DNA from: Corynebacterium hindlerae
Lineage (GTDB): Bacteria > Actinomycetota > Actinomycetes > Mycobacteriales > Mycobacteriaceae
Direction of reading: 5' to 3'
Assembly: GCF_014117265.1 (NCBI RefSeq)
Contig: NZ_CP059833.1
Span: 1,767,069 to 1,831,068, forward strand
Length of the DNA stretch: 64,000 nucleotides
Of this stretch, positions 27,490 through 36,262 are shown piece by piece. The notes under the pieces are model-generated. The model was not told the origin of the DNA. It saw only the letters and a program-made list of their open reading frames with translations, and ran no database searches. The translations under genes and the position numbers were made by a program. Numbering within the stretch: the stretch's first letter is position 1; each line of letters opens with the position of its first letter.

Positions 27490-28194
27490 ATGGCCCATTC
27501 ATTATTGCTGTTGTTCAAAGGGCCACTGCAGTCATGGGGAGATGAATCTAGGTACACTACCCGAGCTACTGGAGCAACACCAAGTAAATCAGGTGTCATC
27601 GGACTACTAGCTGCTGCTCAAGGCCGTCAACGGGTGGATCCTGTCGAAGATTTGGTTCAACTTGATTTCGCAGTTCGTGTGGATCAATCGGGTGTGCTTC
27701 TTAAGGACTACCAAACGGCTCAACCCTGGCAGAAGGCTCCGAATGCCAACGCAAGACTTGTGACGAGGTATTTCCTCACTGATGCAGCCTTTGTTGTGGC
27801 AATCGGTTCCACAGATAGAAAGATGCTTGAGGGGATCCAGGAAAGCCTGAAAAAGCCTGCATATCCACTATTCATGGGGCGTCGTTCTTGCCCTGTCCCC
27901 GCAAATTTAGATCTGGGGATTGTGGATTTACCAGTGGTTGATGCTCTGAAGGCTCACGAAACGTGGCACGCGACTGAGGCTCATCAAAAGGAACGCGCTA
28001 AAACAGTTGATCTACCCATCTATCGGGATGGTAGACCTGGTGAACCTGGAGACCCTCGTCAAGATGTTCCGATTTCGTTTGCTCAAGAGCATCGAAAGTA
28101 TGGTTGGAGAAATGTTGTGTACGGAGGTTCGAAAACCGTTGAAAATGAGAACGGCACAGCGATCGACCCATTCTTCGAAGCGGTGATTTCCTAG
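27490..28194 (+). CDS. cas5: Type I-E Cascade subunit Cas5e (CasD)
   Basis: The RAMP subunit that binds the crRNA 5' handle and contacts Cas8e. The 234 residues carry LLFKGPLQSWGDESR near the N-terminus and TTRATGATPSKSGVIGLLAA (about 22-41), the Cas5e signature. Further conserved patches are LVTRYFLTDAAFVVAI and the C-terminal YGWRNVVYGG. It begins one base after the cas7 stop. The handle it should recognise (AUGAGCC plus one base) is the same in the main array and in the predicted CreR RNA. Confidence 0.95.
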   Translation: MAHSLLLLFKGPLQSWGDESRYTTRATGATPSKSGVIGLLAAAQGRQRVDPVEDLVQLDFAVRVDQSGVLLKDYQTAQPWQKAPNANARLVTRYFLTDAAFVVAIGSTDRKMLEGIQESLKKPAYPLFMGRRSCPVPANLDLGIVDLPVVDALKAHETWHATEAHQKERAKTVDLPIYRDGRPGEPGDPRQDVPISFAQEHRKYGWRNVVYGGSKTVENENGTAIDPFFEAVIS

Positions 28195-28195
28195 T

Positions 28196-28861
28196 ATGGC
28201 AACTTTTACAAAGGTGTTGATCAATCCTGCCCGAAGAAAAGGACGGGAATATCTCACAAATCCGCATAAACTACATGCGGCGGTAATGAGTGCGTTCCCT
28301 CCAGATATGGACACAACTGCTGAGCGCGTTCTGTGGAGACTTGATGAGCGAGGCCACGAACACATCTTGTACCTCGTGGGACCAGAGAAGCCTACTGCGT
28401 CGCACATAGTAGAGGAAGCTGGCTGGGACGTGCGTCCGCAACAAACAGCTGACTACAACCGTTTGCTAGCACAGCTCATTAAAGGACAGAAATGGGCATT
28501 CGAACTAGTGGCTAACCCGACGCGCACAGTACCCGTGAAAGGAGGGAAGAGAGGAAAGGTTGTCGCCCACGTTGGTGCTAATAACCAGTTGTCCTGGTTA
28601 CATGACAAAGCCGACTTCATGGGCGTGAGCTTCGGTGATCGCAGCGAAAGTACAGCTCAGGTAGTTGGTAGCAGAAACTTGGATTTTTATCGAACACGTC
28701 TCAATGGAGAAAAAGGACAAAGAGTCCATATCGTAACTGCTCGATTCAAGGGAGAATTGGAAGTTGTGGATCCCGAAAAGCTCCGTTTCGCTCTCTTAAA
28801 CGGCGTGGGGCGCGGGAAAGGCTATGGATGTGGCCTTCTCACCTTGGCGCGAAGGGGATGA
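28196..28861 (+). CDS. cas6: CRISPR RNA endoribonuclease Cas6e (CasE/Cse3)
   Basis: The endonuclease that cuts pre-crRNA at the base of each repeat hairpin and stays bound to the 3' stem. The 221-residue two-RAMP protein has the catalytic His region TNPHKLHAAVMSAFP (about 22-36) and the C-terminal Gly-rich loop LLNGVGRGKGYGCGLLTLAR (about 200-219). It starts one base after cas5. Its substrate is the stem CCCCGC/GCGGGG found in every array repeat and kept in psiR2; psiR1 has a different six-pair stem of similar size, so processing of the CreR RNA there would test its tolerance. Confidence 0.95.
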   Translation: MATFTKVLINPARRKGREYLTNPHKLHAAVMSAFPPDMDTTAERVLWRLDERGHEHILYLVGPEKPTASHIVEEAGWDVRPQQTADYNRLLAQLIKGQKWAFELVANPTRTVPVKGGKRGKVVAHVGANNQLSWLHDKADFMGVSFGDRSESTAQVVGSRNLDFYRTRLNGEKGQRVHIVTARFKGELEVVDPEKLRFALLNGVGRGKGYGCGLLTLARRG

Positions 28862-28865
28862 CATC

Positions 28866-29810
28866 GTGTCGGGATCTCCCAGCGCGTCTCCAATTGATCG
28901 CATGCACATCGCCCGCTTGGAGGACCGTATTTCTTTCCTCTACATCGAACGAGCAGTCCTGAATCGTGAGGGCAATGCCCTCACGATTCAGGACTCCCGC
29001 GGGGTAGCGCATGTCCCAGCCACTCAGTTGGCGGTAATCCTACTAGGGCCGGGAACAAAGGTAACTTATGCCGCTATGGCATTGCTTGGCGACGCCGGCT
29101 GCTCCGTAGTATGGGTGGGAGAAAAGGGGGTTCGATATTATGCGCACGGAAGGCCTCCTGCAAAAACTTCCAAATTTGCAGAAGCACACGCGAGGCTGTG
29201 GAGCAACCAACGATCTCGGTTGAGATGTGCTCGACGGATGTATGCCATGCGGTTCCCAGGCGAAGACGTATCCAGACTTACAATGGCGCAACTGCGAGGC
29301 CGTGAGGGCGCTCGAATGAAGAAGATCTACGCTGCTGAAGCTAAGAAGGCCGATGTTTTCTGGTCTGGTAGGAAGTATGATCCAAATGATTTTGAGTCAG
29401 GCGATCCAATCAATAGAGCGCTTACCGAAGGAGCTGCAGCACTATACGGGATCGCGCACGCAGTGATAGTAGGTTTGGGGTTCATCCCATCACTGGGGAT
29501 AATTCATACTGGTACGGACCGGTCATTTGTCTACGATGTTGCTGACCTATACAAGGCGGAGATTTCCATTCCTGCGGCATTCGAAGCTGTCTCGGCAATA
29601 CCAAGTGGAGACAAGATGAGTGTAAGGAAACTGGTTAGAGACAAAGTTGTCACTGAAAAGCTAATGCAAAGGATGGTTCGAGATCTACAGGAACTAATGG
29701 AAATTCCGGAATGTGAAACCTATTCAGAAGTAGAACTTAAACTTTGGAGCGAACTCGAAATCATCGCAGCGGGAGTTAATTGGTCAGATGATCGGTACGA
29801 CGTCAAATGA
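28866..29810 (+). CDS. cas1: CRISPR adaptation integrase Cas1 (type I-E)
   Basis: The integrase that inserts new spacers at the leader end. Starting at GTG 28866, four bases after the cas6 stop and behind AAGGGG, it has 314 residues, close to E. coli Cas1 (305). Metal ligands are visible in QLRGREGARMK (Glu), GIIHTGTDRSFVYDVADLYK (His and two Asp). Also typical are ILLGPGTKVTYAAM and WSGRKYDPNDFESGDPINRA. The longer in-frame start at 28824 lies inside cas6 and is rejected. Oddity: codons at 28956-28994 form a perfect 18-bp inverted repeat with a 3-nt loop. Confidence 0.96.
   Translation: MSGSPSASPIDRMHIARLEDRISFLYIERAVLNREGNALTIQDSRGVAHVPATQLAVILLGPGTKVTYAAMALLGDAGCSVVWVGEKGVRYYAHGRPPAKTSKFAEAHARLWSNQRSRLRCARRMYAMRFPGEDVSRLTMAQLRGREGARMKKIYAAEAKKADVFWSGRKYDPNDFESGDPINRALTEGAAALYGIAHAVIVGLGFIPSLGIIHTGTDRSFVYDVADLYKAEISIPAAFEAVSAIPSGDKMSVRKLVRDKVVTEKLMQRMVRDLQELMEIPECETYSEVELKLWSELEIIAAGVNWSDDRYDVK
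28956..28994. repeat. Perfect 18-bp inverted repeat inside cas1
   Basis: Arms 28956-28973 and 28977-28994 are exact complements around the triplet AAT. In mRNA this would be a very stable hairpin about 90 nt into cas1. It encodes VLNREGNALTIQDS in frame, so the coding sequence is intact. There is no T run, so it is not a standard terminator. Confidence 0.9.
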
Positions 29811-30154
29811 TTGTTCTTGTTGTGACTGCAGTCCCAGCTGGACTGCGAGGTGATCTCACAAAATGGCTCATGGAAATTTCTCCAGGTGTTTTCGTTGGGA
29901 ACCCCAGTGCCCGAATCAGAGACCTGATTTGGGACAGGACTACCGAACTGTGTAAGGATGGTCGAGCGATCTTGATCTATTCGAGCAATAACGAACAAGG
30001 GATGGAATTTCGTACGCATCGTCATGATTGGCAACCGACTGACTTTGACGGCTTTACGCTCATGATGCGTTCCTCTAAACATGCCACAGAGTCCGAGAGT
30101 AGGAGAAAGACAGGCTGGTCGAAAGCTAGGTACCTCGCGCGGCAGCGAAGATAG
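29807..30154 (+). CDS. cas2: CRISPR adaptation protein Cas2 (type I-E)
   Basis: The ferredoxin-fold dimer that bridges two Cas1 dimers in the spacer integration complex. The 115 residues show the I-E Cas2 pattern: MIVLVVTAVPAGLRGDLTKW at the start, ISPGVFVGNPSARIRDLIWD (about 24-43), and a C-terminal stretch GMEFRTHRHDWQPTDFDGF. The tail is basic. It overlaps cas1 by ATGA. It is the last gene of the operon; the leader and array begin 84 bp after its stop. Confidence 0.95.
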   Translation: MIVLVVTAVPAGLRGDLTKWLMEISPGVFVGNPSARIRDLIWDRTTELCKDGRAILIYSSNNEQGMEFRTHRHDWQPTDFDGFTLMMRSSKHATESESRRKTGWSKARYLARQRR

Positions 30155-30237
30155 ATCTCGGGGATAGTATCAATTCATTTTCGCTGAAGTTGATGCTAAA
30201 TTTGCTTTAGGGCCTCGGAAACTGCTGGTCGCCAAGT
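30155..30237 (+). promoter_or_regulatory. CRISPR leader
   Basis: An 83-bp AT-rich segment between cas2 and the first repeat, the expected position of the leader and pre-crRNA promoter. TAAATT near 30197 is a weak -10 candidate. Repeat orientation (handle at the plus-strand 3' end) and decay of the opposite end agree with this being the leader side. Confidence 0.7.
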
Positions 30238-33200
30238 GTTTTCCCCGCACCTGCGGGGATGAGCCCACCGGCCTGAGACGCTACCCGCTGCGACCCAGGT
30301 TTTCCCCGCACCTGCGGGGATGAGCCTCGTTGACCGATCAGGGGAATACGGCAGGCTAGGTTTTCCCCGCACCTGCGGGGATGAGCCCACCCCGCCCGGT
30401 GACGGTGACCGGGTAGCGGAGTTTTCCCCGCACCTGCGGGGATGAGCCGTACCGCCCCAAGCATGGAGTGATGTACTTCCGGTTTTCCCCGCACCTGCGG
30501 GGATGAGCCTGTAAAATAGCGTAACAGTACGTTTCACGCTGTGTTTTCCCCGCACCTGCGGGGATGAGCCCACTAGGTCATGAAGAATGCGCCCCAGGGG
30601 AATGTTTTCCCCGCACCTGCGGGGATGAGCCGCGGGTAGCGATTATCGAAGTGCTGCATACCGCGTTTTCCCCGCACCTGCGGGGATGAGCCGACATGAA
30701 CGGATCTAAGTACCGCGTAACCGGAGTTTTCCCCGCACCTGCGGGGATGAGCCCGACCTTGACCGCCAGATTTTCGACTTCAAGGAGTTTTCCCCGCACC
30801 TGCGGGGATGAGCCGTAGGCCGGTCTATTCTTTTAGCTGTCTGCCTAGTTTTCCCCGCACCTGCGGGGATGAGCCCTTGTCCCGGTAGCCTGTCTTTGAT
30901 CTGGACCGGTTTTCCCCGCACCTGCGGGGATGAGCCCATCTTTATGTCGCATATCGCAGACGTCGCAAAGTTTTCCCCGCACCTGCGGGGATGAGCCCCC
31001 AACTCAAAAAATTCTTTGCTGCGATTCTCGGTTTTCCCCGCACCTGCGGGGATGAGCCCTTCGAGATGTGGCAATTGATCTGATCGAAGAAGTTTTCCCC
31101 GCACCTGCGGGGATGAGCCACTGGGGGGGTAGGGGGGGTGCCCCCAGCCGGGGGTTTTCCCCGCACCTGCGGGGATGAGCCCTATGACGATGATTACGGC
31201 TGGATACTGGAGGTGTTTTCCCCGCACCTGCGGGGATGAGCCGTAACCGACGCTCCACATCATTTCCGCGCCCTTGTTTTCCCCGCACCTGCGGGGATGA
31301 GCCCGCATTCTGGTTATCCACCGTCCACTGTTTCGCGTTTTCCCCGCACCTGCGGGGATGAGCCCCCCAGAAGGAGACAATGACATGACCCCCGAGCGTT
31401 TTCCCCGCACCTGCGGGGATGAGCCGCTGGAAGCACATATACAGCCCTTCGTCACGCTGTTTTCCCCGCACCTGCGGGGATGAGCCTGCAAGATCAAGAC
31501 TACACGAAAGACATTTCGGGTTTTCCCCGCACCTGCGGGGATGAGCCCGCGTAGCTGCTCGATATGCCCGCCAACAGTGTGTTTTCCCCGCACCTGCGGG
31601 GATGAGCCCAGTAGATGGGGCGGTATTTTGTTGCCTGCCTGGTTTTCCCCGCACCTGCGGGGATGAGCCCTCCCGTGGTGTGATCCCCTAAAGCACACAA
31701 GAGTTTTCCCCGCACCTGCGGGGATGAGCCCTCCGCCACCACCTGCGCTTGTGCTTGATCGACGTTTTCCCCGCACCTGCGGGGATGAGCCCGCGTGGAC
31801 AATCGGGAAAGACGAGGTGACCTAGTTTTCCCCGCACCTGCGGGGATGAGCCTAAGGCCTAGGAAGGGTAAAGGTACCTGAAGGCGTTTTCCCCGCACCT
31901 GCGGGGATGAGCCCGGAATTAACCGGGGGGATTGACTTGTCTCCCAGTTTTCCCCGCACCTGCGGGGATGAGCCCAAGCGTTAAGGCTAATTAAGGTTGA
32001 TACACCTGTTTTCCCCGCACCTGCGGGGATGAGCCCCTCCCGCAACGGGAAGGTTCTCTTAATCAATCGTTTTCCCCGCACCTGCGGGGATGAGCCCCAG
32101 GCCACCACAACCAACACGACACATTCACAGTTTTCCCCGCACCTGCGGGGATGAGCCCTACCTCATGCTATCAATACTCGGCTTATTGAAGTTTTCCCCG
32201 CACCTGCGGGGATGAGCCCGAATATCTGTCGTATTCGAAGTCTGGGAATGAGTTTTCCCCGCACCTGCGGGGATGAGCCCGCAGCTTCAACATAAAATCT
32301 TCCGTGGCACCGGTTTTCCCCGCACCTGCGGGGATGAGCCCAAACACATCCCAGACGCGGGATATGTGAGCGTGTTTTCCCCGCACCTGCGGGGATGAGC
32401 CCCACTTCACGACAGGGCGCGCCACAATATCCTCGTTTTCCCCGCACCTGCGGGGATGAGCCGGTTACTGCTACGCCACACGAACCCCAGAAGGAGTTTT
32501 CCCCGCACCTGCGGGGATGAGCCCTCGAGCGGGTCATCGCCAACGAGCGCGATTGGGTTTTCCCCGCACCTGCGGGGATGAGCCGTACCGGCCTATTAAC
32601 TGAATGAGGATTAGACAGTTTTCCCCGCACCTGCGGGGATGAGCCCACCCCCTCTCAATTTTTGTCAACTCGTCGGCAGTTTTCCCCGCACCTGCGGGGA
32701 TGAGCCGTAAACATGAAGACTTCAGAACTTAAGAAGCTGGTTTTCCCCGCACCTGCGGGGATGAGCCGGCTTGAGGGCTAGGAATTTTCACGCGCGGGGG
32801 GTTTTCCCCGCACCTGCGGGGATGAGCCCAGCTATGTGGCGGAACCATCCCAAGTGGTATTGTTTTCCCCGCACCTGCGGGGATGAGCCCTAGTCCACGC
32901 CTTCATCAACGGGCTGCGGGCGGTTTTCCCCGCACCTGCGGGGATGAGCCCCCCACCTCTAAATTTTTGTCAACTCGTCGACAGTTTTCCCCGCACCTGC
33001 GGGGATGAGCCTTCCTAGGGGGTGTAGATAGTGGGGACGCCCCCGTTTTCCCCGCACCTGCGGGGATGAGCCCCAATCACTCTTGAGATTGATCGGCGCT
33101 AGCCTGTTTTCCCCGCACCTGCGGGGATGAGCCCCAGAACGCACCCAACGCACCAAACCAATCACCGTTTTCCCCGCACCTGCGGGGATGAGCCCCTAGG

Positions 33201-33499
33201 CGCGCGTAATCTGAGGGGTTGAGGTACGTTTTCCCCGCACCTGCGGGGATGAGCCCCATCATCGGTGAAGAAACCGGCCACTACCCGCGTTTTCCCCGCA
33301 CCTGCGGGGATGAGCCCGCGGGGAATGGGACCAGCGCGACCGCTTTTAGGTTTTCCCCGCACCTGCGGGGATGAGCCCTCGTGTGTGTCCGGTTCCCCCT
33401 CTCGCACTCGGTTTTCCCCGCACCTGCGTGGATGAGCCCGCACCTGATAGGCCAGGTCAACAGCACTACCAGTTTTCCCGCACCTACGGACCCGATCCC
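30238..33499 (+). CRISPR. Type I-E CRISPR array, 54 repeats and 53 spacers
   Basis: The 28-bp repeat (30238-30265 is the first copy) begins GTTTTCCCCGCACCTGCGGG and ends GATGAGCC; the stem is CCCCGC/GCGGGG. The period is 61 bp except once: spacer 15 (31120-31153) is 34 nt instead of 33. Nearly all repeats are identical; the last two are decayed (33411-33438 with one change; 33472-33499 matching only in its first half). The base directly after the repeat, corresponding to the 29th repeat base of E. coli, is C 37 times, G 10, T 5, A 1 by my count. Spacers 40 (32646-32678) and 45 (32951-32983) differ at only four positions. Transcription is on the plus strand from the leader at 30155. Confidence 0.99.
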
Positions 33500-33743
33500 A
33501 CGCCTCAGGAAGTTTTTGCCCTTCGTCAATGAGGATCGTTCCAGGCTCAAAACGTTCAAAATTGGGATCGGCCTGGAATAATGCTTGATCTTCTTGCTGA
33601 CCGAGGCGGATAGTTCGCTGAGAACGGTGCCTAGCGGTGGAAGTCTTACCCACGCCTTTCGGACCTCCAATAGCAACGGCTGCCACTTCGGGCATAAAGA
33701 GATCAAGCTGTTGCTCAAGGGCACGCGGAAGGTTACCATTTGA
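33483..33743 (-). pseudogene. Truncated AAA_14-type ATPase gene at the array's far end
   Basis: The minus strand encodes about 85 residues that look like the N-terminus of a DUF4143/AAA_14 ATPase: NLPRALEQQLDLFMPEVAAV, then the Walker A loop GGPKGVGKTSTA and the Walker B-like stretch GTILIDEGQKLPEAWDRVRR. The similarity stops at the last CRISPR repeat (33483). The frame stays open for about another 320 bp but then only translates repeats. There is no clear start codon for the full domain (the first ATG, 33695, is internal) and no C-terminal part. The gene was therefore cut at both ends, on one side by or together with the array. Confidence 0.7.
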
Positions 33744-33803
33744 GCAACTCGAAGGTAACCATTTGAGCTACTCGAAGGTTACCGTTTGAGCGGATTAGCT
33801 ATT
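33728..33803. repeat. Three tandem about 22-bp boxes, possible insertion-sequence end
   Basis: Three spaced copies of GAAGGTTACCATTTGAGC (second copy with one change, third with one change), each about 22 bp apart, at about 33728-33803. Multiple short terminal repeats of this kind occur at IS21-family ends. No transposase gene is near. The following 33804-33906 shows nothing else I recognise. Confidence 0.45.
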
Positions 33804-33906
33804 GGGGAAATGATTTGGTAGCGCAGTCTCACGCTATCTGAATGGTCCAGCTCGAGCTTCAACGCTTCTAGAAAGTGCGCATACCCGTGTGGGCGGGACA
33901 AAAATC

Positions 33907-34389
33907 CTACCCGTCCCCGAGCTGTCGTCGCAGCGCGGAGCTTTCCTCAAGGAGCGCTTCGGATGAAATGTCGAGGGAAGTAAAGAACCTGTTCAAGGCG
34001 GGCGTTGCGGAAGAGACCAGTGCGATGCCCTGGTCTGTGATGGAGACGAGCACGCCGCGCCCGTCGCGAGGATCCGGCGAGCGCTCCACCAGTCCAGCCT
34101 GTTCAAGGGCGGACACCATGTGGGTAATCGAAGCGGGCGGGATGTTGAGCCGAGAGCTGGCCTTTTTCATGGGCAGGGCGCCAGTTCGGGAGAACATCAG
34201 CAGGGTGAGCAGCTCGAAGCGGGAAAACGTGATGCCGTAGGGTTTGAGGACTTGGTTGACGTGGGCGTCGAGAAGCGAGCCCAGTCGCACCAGCGAGGTG
34301 ACCGTGGCCATGCCCAACGACGCCGCAGTCCAGCCCTTTTTATCCCAGTTCTGGCGGGGGAGGTCTACGGCGTCGATCGAGGTGGTCAT
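33907..34389 (-). CDS. MarR-family transcriptional regulator
   Basis: A 160-residue winged-helix repressor. The central part GITFSRFELLTLLMFSRTGA is the first DNA-binding helix region, KKASSRLNIPPASITHMVSA (about 75-94) the recognition helix, and LVERSPDPRDGRGVLVSITD the wing with the conserved Asp and Arg residues. It begins 10 bp after the stop of the acyl-CoA synthetase gene on the same strand and is probably its last operon partner. Palindromic AGTT-N-AACT boxes upstream of that gene are likely operators, which would give autoregulation, perhaps relieved by an acyl-CoA or aromatic ligand; that part is inference. Confidence 0.88.
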   Translation of the reverse strand: MTTSIDAVDLPRQNWDKKGWTAASLGMATVTSLVRLGSLLDAHVNQVLKPYGITFSRFELLTLLMFSRTGALPMKKASSRLNIPPASITHMVSALEQAGLVERSPDPRDGRGVLVSITDQGIALVSSATPALNRFFTSLDISSEALLEESSALRRQLGDG

Positions 34390-34399
34390 GGGGGAGATG

Positions 34400-36124
34400 T
34401 TAACCCTTCAGTGATGGAAAATCCGAGTCGGAGAATTCGCAGGAGACAGAGGACGCGCCACCGTCGGCTGCGTGGATCTCGTTTTCGCGCTTGCGCAGAT
34501 CCACACGACGGATCTTGCCAGACACGGTCTTTGGCAGCTCGTAGAACTCCAGGCGACGGATGCGCTTGTAAGGGGCGAGATTGTCGCGGCAGTGCTTCAG
34601 GATCGCCTCGGCGGTCTCCGCGTTAGGCTCAAAACCTGCTGCGAGGGCCACGTATGCCTTCGGCACGGCGAGGCGGATCGGATCCGGGGAAGGAACCACG
34701 GCGACCTCGGCCACGGCCTCGTGCTCAATCACGGCGGACTCGAGCTCGAATGGGGAAAGGCGGTAGTCGGAGGCCTTGAACACGTCGTCGTCGCGGCCCA
34801 CGTAGGTGATGTAGCCGTCCTCGTCACGCTCGGCAATGTCGCCGGTGTGATAGTAGCCGTCGCGGAACACCTCCGCGTTCTTCTCATCGGCTTGGTAATA
34901 CCCCGGGGTGAGGCCGACTGGGCGGGGATCGATGGAGAGACAGATCTCGCCGTGGTTGGTTTCCTCGCCGGTGATCGGGTCGATCAGTCGCACATCCATG
35001 CCTGGCAGCGGGCGGCCCATGGAACCCGGCTTGACTGGTTGGCCTGGGGTATTGGCGATTTGCAGTGAGGATTCGGTCTGTCCGAAGCCGTCGCGGATGG
35101 TGGTGCCCCATGCACGTTCGACGGTGGCGATCATCTCCGGGTTCAAAGGTTCACCCGCGGCGACCAGCTTGGTCGGTGGGGTCTTGAGGCGGGTCAGATC
35201 CGCCTGCGCGAGCATGCGCCACACGGTCGGTGGGGCACAGAAACTGGTCACCCCTTCGCGGGCCATGGTGTCCATGAGGGCGGCGGCGTCGAAACGGGTG
35301 TAGTTGTAAATGAAGATGGTGGCACCGGCGATCCACGGCGCGAAGAAGTTCGACCAGGCGTGCTTCGCCCAGCCCGGCGCCGCCACGTTGAGGTGCACGT
35401 CCTGCGGGGTGAGACCAATCCAGTACATGGTGGTCAGATGACCCACCGGGTATGACGTGTGGGTGTGCTGAACCAGCTTCGCCTTCGAGGTGGTGCCGGA
35501 GGTGAAGTAGAGGAACAGCAGTTCGTCGGCACGCGTATCGACGGCTGGGGTGAACTCTTCTGGTGCCTGGAAAGAATCAGAGAACTGGATAGTCGGGTGG
35601 GAGGTTTGCGTTGGCGCCTCGTCGCCACACTGGATGATGGTGAAATCTCCCGTGACATCCTGAAACTTCTCCGCGTCCTCCGGGTTGACGATGACCCAAG
35701 ACACCTCGGCTCGTTCGGTGCGATCCTGCAGGTCGGCGGTGCCCAGCATCGCGGTTGCTGGGTTCATCACGAAGCCACCCTTGATACAAGCGAGCATGGA
35801 TTCCCACAGCTCGACCTGGTTGCCGAGCATGAGCATAATGCGGTCACCGCGCTTCACGCCGAGGGAGGTGAGCCAGTTGGCCATCTGATTGGAACGCTGC
35901 TTGAGCTGGCCGAAGGTGCGGCGGGTTTCCGAGCCGTCGATCTCGATAATCACCAACGCTTCGTCGTCATCAGGGAGCGAGTCGAACCAGTCGAGGGCGA
36001 AGTTGAACTTGTCAAAGCGGGGCCATTCGAAGGCCTCGCGGGCGGAAGCCCAATCCTGCTGATGAGAGATCAGCAGGTCGCGGGCCGCGCGGAATTGTTC
36101 GGTCACGGTCTGGTTGGTGGTCAT
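34400..36124 (-). CDS. AMP-dependent acyl-CoA synthetase
   Basis: A 574-residue ANL-superfamily enzyme that activates a carboxylic acid to its acyl-CoA through an acyl-adenylate. Motifs in order are YFTSGTTSKAKLVQHTH (phosphate-binding loop, about 191-207), DGFGQTESSLQIAN (about 332-345), YYHTGDIAERDEDGYITYVG (about 425-444) and the C-terminal catalytic-lysine region PKTVSGKIRR. The ATG at 36124, preceded by GAGGAGCC, was chosen over an upstream start at 36187. It resembles medium-chain or acetoacetyl/propionyl types; the substrate is not readable. It is in an operon with the downstream marR. Confidence 0.9.
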   Translation of the reverse strand: MTTNQTVTEQFRAARDLLISHQQDWASAREAFEWPRFDKFNFALDWFDSLPDDDEALVIIEIDGSETRRTFGQLKQRSNQMANWLTSLGVKRGDRIMLMLGNQVELWESMLACIKGGFVMNPATAMLGTADLQDRTERAEVSWVIVNPEDAEKFQDVTGDFTIIQCGDEAPTQTSHPTIQFSDSFQAPEEFTPAVDTRADELLFLYFTSGTTSKAKLVQHTHTSYPVGHLTTMYWIGLTPQDVHLNVAAPGWAKHAWSNFFAPWIAGATIFIYNYTRFDAAALMDTMAREGVTSFCAPPTVWRMLAQADLTRLKTPPTKLVAAGEPLNPEMIATVERAWGTTIRDGFGQTESSLQIANTPGQPVKPGSMGRPLPGMDVRLIDPITGEETNHGEICLSIDPRPVGLTPGYYQADEKNAEVFRDGYYHTGDIAERDEDGYITYVGRDDDVFKASDYRLSPFELESAVIEHEAVAEVAVVPSPDPIRLAVPKAYVALAAGFEPNAETAEAILKHCRDNLAPYKRIRRLEFYELPKTVSGKIRRVDLRKRENEIHAADGGASSVSCEFSDSDFPSLKG

Positions 36125-36140
36125 GGTGGCTCCTCTTCGA

Positions 36141-36149
36141 AGTTCAACT
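36141..36149. promoter_or_regulatory. MarR operator candidate 1
   Basis: AGTTCAACT, a perfect 4-1-4 palindrome that extends to GAAGTTCAACTTC (36139-36151), lies 17 bp upstream of the acyl-CoA synthetase start. It matches the second box at 36228. Confidence 0.5.
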
Positions 36150-36227
36150 TCAGTGGGGAACTGTTGAGTGATCCAGCTCCACCACAATGGTTAATTGTGA
36201 TTTGGGTCGCAAGTGAGCTTAGTTGCA

Positions 36228-36236
36228 AGTTGAACT
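36228..36236. promoter_or_regulatory. MarR operator candidate 2
   Basis: AGTTGAACT, the same AGTT-N-AACT palindrome as at 36141, lies within a larger dyad TTAGTT...AACTAA at 36219-36238. It is about 100 bp upstream of the acyl-CoA synthetase start and 27 bp from the end of the convergent-side tetR gene. Confidence 0.5.
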
Positions 36237-36262
36237 AATTGCGAGGAGTCGGGGGTAAAAAA

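Noticed and set aside
31120..31153. G-rich 34-nt spacer 15 as a possible quadruplex or misannotated repeat
   Set aside because: Flanking repeats are intact and the extra base fits normal spacer-length variation; nothing further supports a special role.
30196..33262. Many open minus-strand frames of repeated peptides such as GSSPQVRGK and LIPAGAGKT
   Set aside because: They are translations of CRISPR repeats and follow the 61-bp period; no real proteins.
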